Assembly: GCA_026874595.1 (NCBI GenBank) | Contig: CM049306.1 | Span: 57,418,019-57,482,018, forward strand | Origin: Sipunculus nudus | Lineage: Eukaryota; Annelida; Sipuncula; Golfingiida; Sipunculidae | Length of the DNA stretch: 64,000 nt | Reading direction: 5' to 3' | In this document: positions 12,787-22,620 of the stretch, piece after piece | How positions within the stretch are numbered: the stretch's first letter is position 1 | Layout of the letters: every line of letters starts with the position of its first letter | The notes under the pieces: generated by a model | Told to the model about the DNA's origin: nothing | What the model saw: the letters and a program-made list of their open reading frames with translations, nothing else | The model's database searches: none | Program-made: the position numbers and the translations under genes

Positions 12787-12820
12787 ATGCCAGTGGATTA
12801 TTACGACAGTGATGACGAAG
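12787..12820 (+). CDS. AHCYL: AHCYL exon B, alternative first coding exon (short acidic N-terminus)
   Basis: A short exon opens with ATG in good context (A at -3) and runs into a consensus donor, GAAG|GTAAGA. It encodes MPVDYYDSDDE plus one base. Its phase fits exon D exactly: G plus CA gives Ala, the residue vertebrates have at this junction, followed by SYTGSSDEED. No acceptor directly precedes the ATG, so I read it as a first exon with its own promoter. The predicted isoform would begin with a short acidic, tyrosine-containing segment and would lack the serine cluster of exon A. Evidence is the ATG, the donor, the phase and the position upstream of D. I recognise no homologue of the 11 residues. 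A chance ATG beside a donor is the main alternative. Confidence 0.62.
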
Positions 12821-13541
12821 GTAAGATTTAATTACTTCATTTTACAACTTGTGTGCCTCCATCGTTTGTGCATTGTTTCATGTCAGCATCTAGTTTTGGA
12901 AAAGAACAAACAGTTCAAACTTCAGTCTCATTGAATATGGCTCTAATAGTTTTAATAGTTTATTGGTTTAATTCAATGAGGTCAGTGTGGGAGTGAATGT
13001 ATTAATTGATTACATGTATGTATGAAAAACATAACTGGTGCTACCACTTATTTACTTGTAACAAATTATTATGTACTTATTCTCTGAAAGTACTTTTATA
13101 CTCATTTTCATACTTTTTAGTTGAAATCAAAATCATAATTTTTATTTTCTCCAAAGCACCCTTCAAAATGGTGATTCTAGACCTCCGTTAAAAAATTGTG
13201 AAAAAGAGAGCTGTACTTAGTCAAAGTGTTAATTTTTGTGAATTTGTTGCATGGCTTGATGCCTTACTTTCATTGATCAGTGACAAAATGATGTTAACCT
13301 CTGGAGTTGTGTGCCAGGGCTCATCAAATAATTGCTGATTTTGTCCTAGGGCTTGTTGACAAGCATCTTGCACATTGCTTCACATGCAACACATGCCTAA
13401 TTTTATACTTCTTCATAAGTTGTATATGAAAGCTCACTGTAGTATCGTGAATAATTATTATAAGGGCTTGTCCCGAGCGATAATAGAGGATATTATGGGT
13501 GTAAACCGGAAGGCGTCATTAGCCTCGTGTTGAGTTCAAGC
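12821..13541. other. intron downstream of exon B
   Basis: No exon or clear repeat seen. The last 80 bases (GGCTTGTCCCGAGCG onward) are more GC-rich and may belong to the duplicated segment that follows. Confidence 0.5.
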
Positions 13542-13745
13542 TGGAGTGGAGATCGCCATGTTGGAACTGAAATAAACTTGTTATAGTTTTAATCTGAGTT
13601 GTCCGTCGCTTAGAGCGTGAACTGTGAACGGAACATATGGCGACAGGGTTGGAGTGGAGATCACCATGTTGGAACTGAAATAAACTTGTTATAGTTTTAA
13701 TCTGAGTTGTCCGTCGCTAAGAGCGTGAGCTGTGAAAGGAACACT
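13542..13745 (+). repeat. 108-bp direct duplication, possibly a worn LTR end
   Basis: Two near-identical units start at 13542 and 13650 (TGGAGTGGAGATCRCCATG). Each carries AATAAA, TTGTCCGTCGCT and GGAACA. Between them is GGAACATATGGCGACAGGG, which looks like an LTR end followed by a TGG-type primer-binding site. Only this suggests an LTR retroelement; no gag or pol sequence is present. Confidence 0.45.
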
Positions 13746-13989
13746 CACATGTTTTAAAATAAAATCCAGAGTACCAGCTCTGCATTCCTGCTTAGTCTGT
13801 GATAAGAATTTCTATTGGTGTCATAATCCAATTGATCAAATCCTTATCAGTAAGATATGGCTCCTCTATCAGAGTATTATCTGTTAATATCAGAAGTGAT
13901 ATTTTCAGTCTTAGACTGATGTTGAGGGAAAAAGTTTACAGTGTGCTTGTAATACTCATATTTTTTGCATTGTCAGTGTACATTTAGAC

Positions 13990-14355
13990 AATTTTTTATT
14001 ATACGCCCATCTATGACGGGACGTATTATGGTATACCCACCGTCTGTCAGTATGCTGACTGTTAGTGTCGCTTTGATAACTTGCTGGGGCTTTGATGGAT
14101 TTTCACAAAACTCACCATTACTACTAACCAATAGATTTCCAACAAAATCCACACATATTCAATGAGGTCAGGGGTCACTGCACTCTAGAGGCATTGTGGT
14201 GACTAACCAAAAATTTTATGGATTTTCAAAAAACTCATTATACCAATAGGGTTTCTTACCTCAATTGCACTTAAGAAAATTCATGCATATTTTATAAGGT
14301 CAGAGGTCACAAAATATAAAATGGGTGTATTATGCACTATTTGCGGTGCTCTCGT
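13990..14355 (+). repeat. dispersed repeat family 2, copy 1
   Basis: It starts with an imperfect hairpin (ATACGCCC against GGGACGTAT), followed by CACCGTCTGTCAGT and then two degenerate monomers with GATTTTCACAAAACTCA and AGGTCAGAGGTCAC. It ends GGGTGTATTATGCAC. Relatives lie at 48455 and 52451. It is probably a non-autonomous element; the ends are approximate. Confidence 0.65.
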
Positions 14356-14689
14356 TATGCATATCAAATGCAGTTTTTACCTATGTCTCTCAGTTCAAGG
14401 TACTTCTAACCATTGGGACATCAACCTGAAACCAGCATGTATTACAACACTTTTGCAGTTATCTGTTAATATGTTCTGGCCAGGTGATCCTGTTACTGTG
14501 GCATGTTTACCCATGACAGGTCCAGGCTGATCCTAACAAAACCTTTCTAACCTCACCCTGATCCCTCTATTCTCATTAGTAACTCCTTACCCCACCCTGA
14601 TCCCTGTCGCTCAATTTAGACCCCTATTTTGATCCACTTGTTCTTTGTAAGATGCCAACCAAGCTTCTCTCAGGCCAAGCTGATCCAAC

Positions 14690-15080
14690 TTGTCCCATCT
14701 TTCCCTGTACTGTGCTGATTGTATTATGCCTTAGCTTGCTGCTCCTATAAACCCACACATCCCATATTGTTTCCAACAACCCTATATATCCCCTTGTTCC
14801 CTATATGCCCATAAGTTTCACTGTGTTCCCTACATCCCACATGTTTACCTTGTTCCCTACAACCCCACGTTCCAATTTGTTCCCTACAACCCACATGTTC
14901 AACCTTGTTTACTACAACCCCACATGTTACACTTTGTTCCCCACAGTGTTTAACCTTCTTTCATACATCCCCATATGTGTCATCTTATTCCCACATTAAT
15001 CCACATTATTCCCTATAGCCCACTTAGTTATAGAGTTCCATCTTATTCCCTTTAGCCCTACATTACCCATCTTATTCCCC
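14690..15080 (+). repeat. degenerate minisatellite of about 26-30 bp
   Basis: TTGTTCCCTACAACCCCACA-like units repeat with many changes. The strand is strongly C and T rich. A 64-codon open frame here is a product of the repeat. Confidence 0.75.
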
Positions 15081-15151
15081 CTGCATGCCAAATTTATTTG
15101 TGTAAAGTGTAAAGCTGTAACACTTTTTATCATACATCCCCACGCCCTACA

Positions 15152-15525
15152 TAGTGTCCTGTATCCTCAGGTAGAGCACAGGATGCAAAGCCGGGAGATT
15201 GTGAATTTGAAATTCAGCCGAGGTGGTGAGTTTTTTCGCAGTTCAACCTCATCCAGGGTGAGCACTCTGCAGGCTTAAATGATTGCGCCTTTTGTGGGTT
15301 CCTAGGTGGTATGACCCAGCAATGGGGATAATTACACACCCAGGGCCCACAGGTGCAGTAGTCACCAGGCCTGGTTAATGCCAGGATAAAAATGAGAGGA
15401 AGTGTGTGATATTGCCCTGTCATGTAGTCGGAAACCAGAATGGAATTCTGCAGATGTACATTTGCGTAGTAAAGTTAGCATTAAAATGGGAGGCGGTTAC
15501 CTCCGCAAAAAATATAAATAAAAAG
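15152..15525 (+). mobile_element. tRNA-derived SINE
   Basis: The head resembles a tRNA: an A-box-like CTCAGGTAGAGCA at about 15166 and a B-box-like GTGAATTTGAAATTC at 15201-15215, with a T-arm that nearly pairs. A tRNA-unrelated body follows. A hairpin (GGAGG...CCTCC) sits at 15489-15504 just before an A-rich tail. It has no coding capacity. The family name is unknown. Confidence 0.6.
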
Positions 15526-17000
15526 AACTGATATAACACTCTTGGATTCAGACTCAAGAGCTTTTTGTTTCAAAGTATATTTGATCAGCTTTATATCATC
15601 TTATTAGTCAATGTGTGGTCAGTGTATATTGCCTGCCTTATTAGAAAGATTTATGAGTACCTCTGGCTCACTGTTTTTTACAGATTATTTAAGAAAAGGT
15701 GCTGGAGTTAACAATGCCTGACTCCTGATTGCTAAGTAAACACAACTGGCCAGTTCATTGACACAGCTCTCTGATGAAGGTTATTGTGAAGAGTCTGTGC
15801 AAGGTCAGAGTAAAGGCTTCAGGGTAATTAATGGCACAGGCCATGGCTTAATTAACCCTGGTGGCCTAATTAGCCTACCAGAGACCACCCTCAGTGAGCA
15901 GGAAGACCACCAGGGTGACCAGAAGTCTGCATACAGAACTTGATACCCCTAGAAATCTTCAGCAGTCTTGGTGTGTTTTACTTTACAAATCTTACTCACA
16001 AACTCCAGATGCTAGCTTTACCTTTGATGATAAGGCTGCTGAAGTGTGAAATGTCTTCCTTACTTCACTTATGGAGGAATTTATTATTTTCTTTCAAGTG
16101 TAGAGATATCTGGTACTCTTTTTGGTAAAAGGGTGGATCCAGGGTTTTGAGAAGGGAGGGCTTTAATACCTTAACTTAAAGAAAGGTTCAAAACTGCAGG
16201 AGGGGTAGGGATTACCTGAAAATTGGGGGGGAAATCTGCAAAAGGGGGCTTATACTCCTGTACCATCTCCCCCCTCTCCAGTCACCATAGTTTTCAAAAT
16301 TTTTTTTTAAATTTAATTTTACCATCAGTATGATTGACCTTATTGGTTTTACTTTCTATAAAAACCACCATTCTCTAATTTGATATTTCACATATGGTGA
16401 AATCACTTATAAGGCTATTATAAATCATTTCCTGCACATGAAAACTATTGTCCAGCCATCATGCAATATATTGCAATAATTAGCTGGATAGATATTGGAA
16501 GCAACTAAGATGTTAGTAGAGCTATTTACAGTATTAATTGGCATATAACAAAGAAGTTTATAATAGTCATATCAAGAATATTAAGCACAGCACATGACAT
16601 ATAAGTTTGTTATGTGACAGATATTACCAGAAATGTTACCAGTAAATGTGACAGCTGTTTGCTGATCACTGGTTAGTGGTAAGTATCAGCTGGGCAAAGA
16701 GGTGTTATTATTAAAGAAAGAGTAACAGAGTTTTGCCCAGGTACATGAAGGAATACAGTTACTTTGAAGATGGTCAGGTCCAGGTACAGAAACATGATTT
16801 GTGTACCAAGATACAGGATAATACAGTTCCAGGTACTTTAGATAGTACCTGGATACACGCGTCCATATTCAGAATCATACATGAACCTTGAGTACATTAT
16901 ACCCAATACAAACACCAGGTACCTGGTACTTCCCACTCATAAAATCCAGGTACAGGTACTCTGAATTAAGTACCTAGATGCTTCTATACCTAGATACAAG
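15526..17000. other. intron with a GGTACCTGG-rich stretch
   Basis: Nothing is seen to about 16735. From 16738 to 16998 the motifs CCAGGTAC, GTACCTGG and AGTACCT recur irregularly on both strands, a cryptic simple repeat. Confidence 0.5.
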
Positions 17001-18134
17001 TACAGTGAAGTCCAGATATAGTGAACAGGTTTGTTCCATGGGAATTAGTTCCGTAAATCAAATTTCCGTTACAATGAAATTTCTGAGTATGCCATTTATG
17101 TTGCATGGCAGAAAATTGATAAAAGCACACTTGTGAACATTCATCCCAAAAGAACGCAAAGTTCAAATCAAATCGTGTTTATTTCATAATGAACATATAT
17201 ACAAAACAAAATCCAGCACTGTGGCAGCATGCCAAAGATTCTCCAGTATTTTAGCTCTATCCTAGGTGTCTGGTTGCTGTTTGAAGAACCTGATTGGGGC
17301 CTGCAGACCATCTCTGGCATCAGCCCTCAGTACAAGTTCGACCAGTGAATCATTTATGTCTTCTTCTATGTCACCATCCTCCTCCTGGTCTGCTGTTGCT
17401 CGGATGATCAACAGAATACTTGTATCGTCCAACTCAGCTTCATTTTCTGCAGCTGAATCGACCGGGCATACTGCTCCGCCCCCATTGGCGTTTCCATCCC
17501 AAGACTCCTGATGTCTGCCTCCGTTGCCTGGACAAAGCAAGTGTTGTTCTCTTCGGGGGGGACCTCTTGGTTTTCTGGTGTGGCGCCTTGCAAAACAAGC
17601 ATTTCATTGTTGATGGCAGCCCCATGTGTTTGCTTGTCAGTCACCCACATGAAGAGTGCCTTGTCCAGTTCTCCATTCTTCACTCCGCGAAATTGGATCA
17701 CCTGGCTTGAATCGCTAGCGACACCTGACCACTTGTCTGCTGCGCTCAGGATATTGGAGACTGTTGAGATGTGAACACTGGTGTGCCCAACCGAGACCAT
17801 GGGTAAACAGTGGTGACAAAACCACTCGACTATGGCCTGGGTGTGAAAACCTGCCCTGTCATGTATTAATTAGCCTGTCATTGTCGGCTGGGTTAATCAA
17901 AGATCAAACGACTGGGGAAAGTTGGATCTGACAGCCGCCACTCAAGTTTGTTATAACGATTCTGACTGTATGGGCGAGGTTAATTTTGTTTCATGTAAGT
18001 CTGTTCGGATCCCGTGCTTGAGTTATCCATTATATCAAAGCCAATTTGAACTTTCACTCATTCATTCCCTAGAGATTTGTTCGTAACTTGAGTCTTCTGT
18101 TGTAACGGACCCGTTATAATGAGACTTCACTGTA
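17001..18134 (-). mobile_element. Tigger/pogo-type DNA transposon, internally deleted
   Basis: TA|CAGTGAAGTC at 17001 and GACTTCACTG|TA at 18134 form inverted ends with TA duplications. Inner arms TTCCGTTACAATGAAA and GTTGTAACGGACC also pair. It encloses a broken transposase on the minus strand. The type follows from CAGTG ends, TA target and the pogo-like HTH region. Confidence 0.8.
17262..17800 (-). pseudogene. Tigger/pogo transposase relic lacking the DDE core
   Basis: Two overlapping minus-strand frames remain. The first (17800 down to 17408) has ISTVSNILSAADKW, a recognition-helix-like motif of psq/CENP-B-type HTH domains, then ELDKALFMWVTDKQTHGAAI, typical of the second HTH of Tigger and jerky proteins. 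It passes directly into an acidic tail. The second frame (17540 down to 17262) continues that tail (ENEAELDDTSILLIIRATAD). The DDE catalytic domain, normally about 200 residues between HTH and tail, is absent, and a frameshift lies near 17460. The relic cannot encode an active transposase. Homology is judged by motif, not alignment. Confidence 0.7.
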
Positions 18135-18748
18135 CTTGGTCCCAGCCTTAAGAAAAGCCCATTATTACTTCATTAGAACAAGCAGTACTCTGTGGCAGAG
18201 TACGTACCTGCATGATCAGCTGTGTTATAGGAGCTTGAAGCACATGACCATGTACAATGACACATTTTGTACTGGTTTATGCACCTGTTATAGACACCTG
18301 TAGTTTACCATCTGTTGCACATTATGGTCATCAAGAGTGACTAATGGACAGTAAACTGAAGGTGTACATTTGGTCATGCTGAAAATACGGGATTGTTTTT
18401 TTTTTTTACCTATATAATATTTCATTTATGATGAAATACCAGGAACTGCCTTCAATATTAGAGGAACTTGTCTTTTATAAATATGCTTAAATAACATCTA
18501 GATATGGAGTGTGTATAGTTTCATCCCCATGTATAACATGGATTGCAATTTGCTAAAAGAAGAATTCATTTTTTCATTTCCTTTTTATTTAATCTCACTA
18601 AGTTAAAGACTCAGCTTTTATTCATGCTTGAACTTAATTAAGTATATTACCTAATTTACTTAGTTATATAATAACCTTAGTATTTGCTAGTACTTTAAGT
18701 ATACAGCACCTTTGCATCCTTTAAAGAGAATTCTATAAATCAATATGA

Positions 18749-18792
<44 letters not shown>

Positions 18793-19519
18793 TTTATTAA
18801 TATCGTTTATATTATATATTATGATAATTATTATTATTTCTTACCTTTCATGGTTTAATACTAAAGGGAGGGCAGTTTTCTATTCCTAGACAGGGTTGTT
18901 TAGTATGATTTACGTGGGATGCACTGACAACACTTCCAGGGACTGAATCCAGGTACAGATGCGAAGTACAGTATTTTCATTTTCTTTAACATTTGCCAGG
19001 ATGATCAATTTTGTCCGAGTTTTTCGTGAGCTTCAGCTGGTTCTTGTCATTCCCACACCTGCATCACTTATATTCAGTTTGTTTACAAAATGGCCACTAG
19101 GTGTCCTCACTGTAAAGCAACCCAGCACTTTTCAACCTGTTGTCACTGAGATGATCAAAATTGGTGTAGTCAGACAGGTTCAGGTTGTACACATCTGCAG
19201 GTGCATAAAGTAATTCTTTTTTTATTTTTTTAATTTATAAACTAATTTTTTGCCTCTGCAAGGAGGGTATGTTTTCATAGGGGTCAGGTATGTGTTTGTG
19301 TGTCTTTAAACTCACACACTAGTCAACAGAATTTCATGAAATTTTCAGACAGTTTGGGAGTGGGCCAATAGGAAGCAGATAATATTTTGGTGTGGATCTG
19401 GAAAATGATCAGGTTTCAGGAACATCATCAAGGAATATTCACAAATTTAAAGTCACTTATGTGTGAATGAACCTGAGAATATCTATTGGTCAAATAAGTG
19501 GTTGCAATAAACTTTTTCG
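18135..19519. other. intron with an ATT microsatellite
   Basis: (ATT)n at 18751-18792 continues into further TTA-rich sequence. Otherwise nothing is recognised. Confidence 0.6.
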
Positions 19520-19724
19520 GGACATCCCACAATAGGGACCACTGTTTGGACGTCCCACAATAGGGACCACTGTTGGGATGTCCCACAATAGGGACCACTG
19601 TTGGGACGTCCCACAAGTCAATAGGGACCACTGTTGGGACGTCCCACAAGTCAATAGGGACCACTCTTGGGACGTCCCACAATGGGGACTACTCATGGGA
19701 CGTCCCACAATAGGGACCACTCTC
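19520..19724 (+). repeat. GGACGTCC minisatellite, seven units of 28 or 33 bp
   Basis: Units start at 19520, 19548, 19576, 19604, 19637, 19670 and 19698. The core is GGACGTCCCACAATAGGGAC. Two units carry a 5-bp insertion (AGTCA) and so are 33 bp. The open frames on both strands here are repeat artefacts. Confidence 0.95.
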
Positions 19725-20789
19725 AACTTGATAGAGGCTTACATGTTGGAGAATGAAGATTTCTAGTTTGAATGGATTGTACAAATAGTAAATGTTACTA
19801 ATCTGGTAGTTAAGCGCTATCCATGGCTCAGGTGGTGGCAATCAGTAGTGTTTATTGCTACATGGTAATTTTTCAAGAGATCAGTCTTTGTTGTTTTAGT
19901 AGTAAACAAACATCAGACTTATTATAGATCAGCTGCTCATACTTATTATGAACAATGCAGCTTACTTTATGAATGATGCTGTAATCAGTGAATAAAGTAG
20001 ACCTGATATGGTGTTAGAACTCTGTCAGAGTTATCTGTTGTTTTATTGTCTGTAAGGGGACCAACTTTTATGACAGTGTCAGTGAGCTGTCAGCCTAATC
20101 TCTTACAGTCATGTATTATACCAGATCATAACAGTTATAGTCCAGTTATCTCAAGGTTAAGGTCTAAGCATTGTCATCAAGATAAATATCCCCAGCACAC
20201 ATAAACACACCCTTTGTGCTGTTTAGTGTAGATGTGTACTGACACAAAGGTTTGCATCATTAGCCAGCTTGACTGATTAATGAACATGATTGAATGACTC
20301 AGTTGGCATGAACTGACCAGGCCTACTTTGAGTTTGACTGTAGTCTTGCCAAAAAGTGTACTGCAGTGACATTTTATACTACATCACTCTATATAGACAA
20401 TTTACAAATTCAGTGTAAGGCTCTGACCAGTTCTGAGAACATTCTAAAAAAAAAAGAAAATTGCAAAAAAATTTAAAGCTCTTTATTGCTAAACTGTCAG
20501 TCAAGGATGGGGTTTGAGCTGTGCTTGTCAGCAATCAAAAGTCAACACCTTTTAGATTTACCAATAGGCTGCATTTTTGATAGGATCTTTTTCACATATG
20601 CCTGTCATCATTATAGAAATAAACAAAACTACTTAATAGCTAACTCTAATTTAATTCTAAGTGGGATAATACTGTGTCAAAGAAGACAACTTTCTAAAAT
20701 ATCAAACTGATAACTGTCATTCAGAATATTTCATGATGCCAGTTTCCTTTTAAATTATGTCTTGATTCATAATGGTAATTTTTTAGCGA
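19725..20789. other. intron, nothing recognised
   Basis: AT-rich sequence. No exon, TIR or array seen. Confidence 0.55.
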
Positions 20790-21800
20790 ACCTGTGAGCT
20801 AATGTAATGGTGTGGCGTTGTCTGGCATTGGTTTTCTGTTGTCCAGCGTCCAGCATCTGTATGTTAACCCATACTATCTCAAAAACAACAGGCACATGCA
20901 TCACAAAATTTTATGCAAAAAAATTAGCGATCTGAAAAACTATATAGGATTTTGCTTATTTTTTGGCTAACTGCATTTTCTTAGATTTTAAAAGAGAAAA
21001 AGCTAAAAACCTTTAAAAATCTTCTCCGAAGAAACGGTCTAGCCAAATTGTTCAATATTTCACAGAAATAATCTTTTTTACTATCTCTCTCAAGTTTGTT
21101 CGAATTGTTTTAGTTCGATGATTTTTGGCTGAGTTACAGGAAGTTGAACCTGGTCATCTGTCAAAAAAAGCATACAAAAATTTCAATCTCAGAAATGGCT
21201 GGATCTATCATCACCAAATTTTATGCAAATGTTGGTCACATGAGTCATGTCTGAAATTGAGATGTTGGTGGTGCCACCTGCATCAGCCTTTTTTTGTACG
21301 GGGGTTATCAGTGCCTGTATCATACTGAGGGCTACAAAGAACTTCTTCTCTGAAACCATATGGCCAAATTGTTTAATATCACACAGAAATGATCCTAGGG
21401 TAGTGTTTTCTGAAGTTTGTTCAAATGGTCTCTGTTTAGTGACTTTTGGCTGAGTTATGAGTACTTGAAATTAGTCATATGCCATAACAGCCCATTTTAG
21501 CTAAGGGGCTACAAAGATCTTCTTCTAAAAAAACACTTGGCCAAATTCTTAAATCTCACTCATTAAATATCCTCAGATGTTGATAATACAAGTTTGTAAA
21601 AATGGTTTTAGTTCAGTGCTTTTTAGCTGAGTTATGGGGAGCTGAACATAGCTAGTTTGCTGCAAAACCTTTTTTTTTTTGACTGATGCCACTTAAGCCA
21701 TTTGTTTAATATTTTACAAGAATATACCCACAATAATTCTTATAATAATTGTCATTAATGGTTCCATATGAATGATTTTTGGCGGAATTATGGCGATTGA
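20790..21800 (+). repeat. tandem-cored dispersed element, monomers of about 165 bp
   Basis: After GTTGTCCAGCGTCCAGC come degenerate monomers with TTTTTGGCTGAGTTAYRGG near 21121, 21444, 21620 and 21777, spaced at about 160-175 bp or twice that. One GGTGGTGCCACCTGCA motif lies near 21268. Boundaries are approximate. Confidence 0.55.
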
Positions 21801-21954
21801 ATTGAGTCATTTTACCATATATTTTGGCTGTGTGAAGCAGTTACATCTAGCCTGGCACCAGTTTATTAGCACCTATAACATCATGCCACTCGATTTCAGG
21901 TTAAATAGCTTGACAGACTGGCAACTATTTCAGATTTTGCAACAGGCCAAAGGT

Positions 21955-22215
21955 CAGCCTTGATCTATTTATAGCTTTGACAGACTAGCAACTGTGTCAG
22001 AATAGGCAACAGGTCAAGAGATCACTCAGTGCAGCCAGGTATAGGTCAAGAGTTCATTCAGTGCAATAGCTGGATTCTATTTATAGCTTTGGCAGACGGC
22101 CAACTGTGTCAGAGTATGCAGCAGGTCAAGAGTTCACTCAGTGCAGCCAGGTACAGGTCAAAAGTTCACTCAGTCTAGCCAGGTGCAGGTCCAGAGTTCA
22201 CTCAGTGATGTAGCT
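21955..22215 (+). repeat. nested tandem repeat with CAGGTCAAGAGTTCACTCAG
   Basis: A larger block (GCTTTGRCAGACNRSCAACTG to the CAGGTCA motifs) occurs twice. Within it, short units of AGGTCAAGAGTTCACTCAGT repeat five to six times with small changes. Confidence 0.7.
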
Positions 22216-22279
22216 TGAGCCAGCAATTTGTCACAGTTCACTTGGGGCAACTGCATTTCTCACCTAAGCCTGGTCAGCC

Positions 22280-22620
22280 CAGTGCATCAATTTGAGAAGT
22301 TTGATGTATTGGCCTGATATTTTGACCTGTCAATGCGTCTTTGATGGCTTTCATGTTCACAAGACAGGTGTCACCACCTACAATGACTTTTGCCCAGTGT
22401 ATGTGCCTGCTTATTTCTCCAGAGGAATTGGATATATCAGTCTGAAATTGGGCAAATTAATACATATTGTAATGCTTTGTCATAAGCAAGACTGGTGGCA
22501 CTACCTTCAATAATTTCTGCACAGTGTATGTCCCTGCTTATTTTTCAGGAGGGGATATCAGCCTGAAATTGGGCATATATATACATCTCTGATACCTTCG
22601 TCATATGCAAGATATGTAGG
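22280..22620 (+). repeat. diverged relic of the 280-bp Helitron-like monomers
   Basis: ACTGGTGGCACTACCTTCAA and TGCACAGTGTATGTCCCTGC, followed by CTGAAATTGGGCATATATAT, align by eye with the monomer phrases at 4670-4780. No termini are visible. Confidence 0.45.

Noticed and set aside
9665-13490. Shared 15-mer GCGATAATAGAGGAT (inverted at 9665-9690, direct at 13478) as proof of a common element
   Set aside because: A few chance 15-mer matches are expected between two strands of 64 kb, and the flanks do not match.
19428-19766. Repetitive frames with WDVPTVVPI-like words
   Set aside because: Product of the 28/33-bp GGACGTCC minisatellite.
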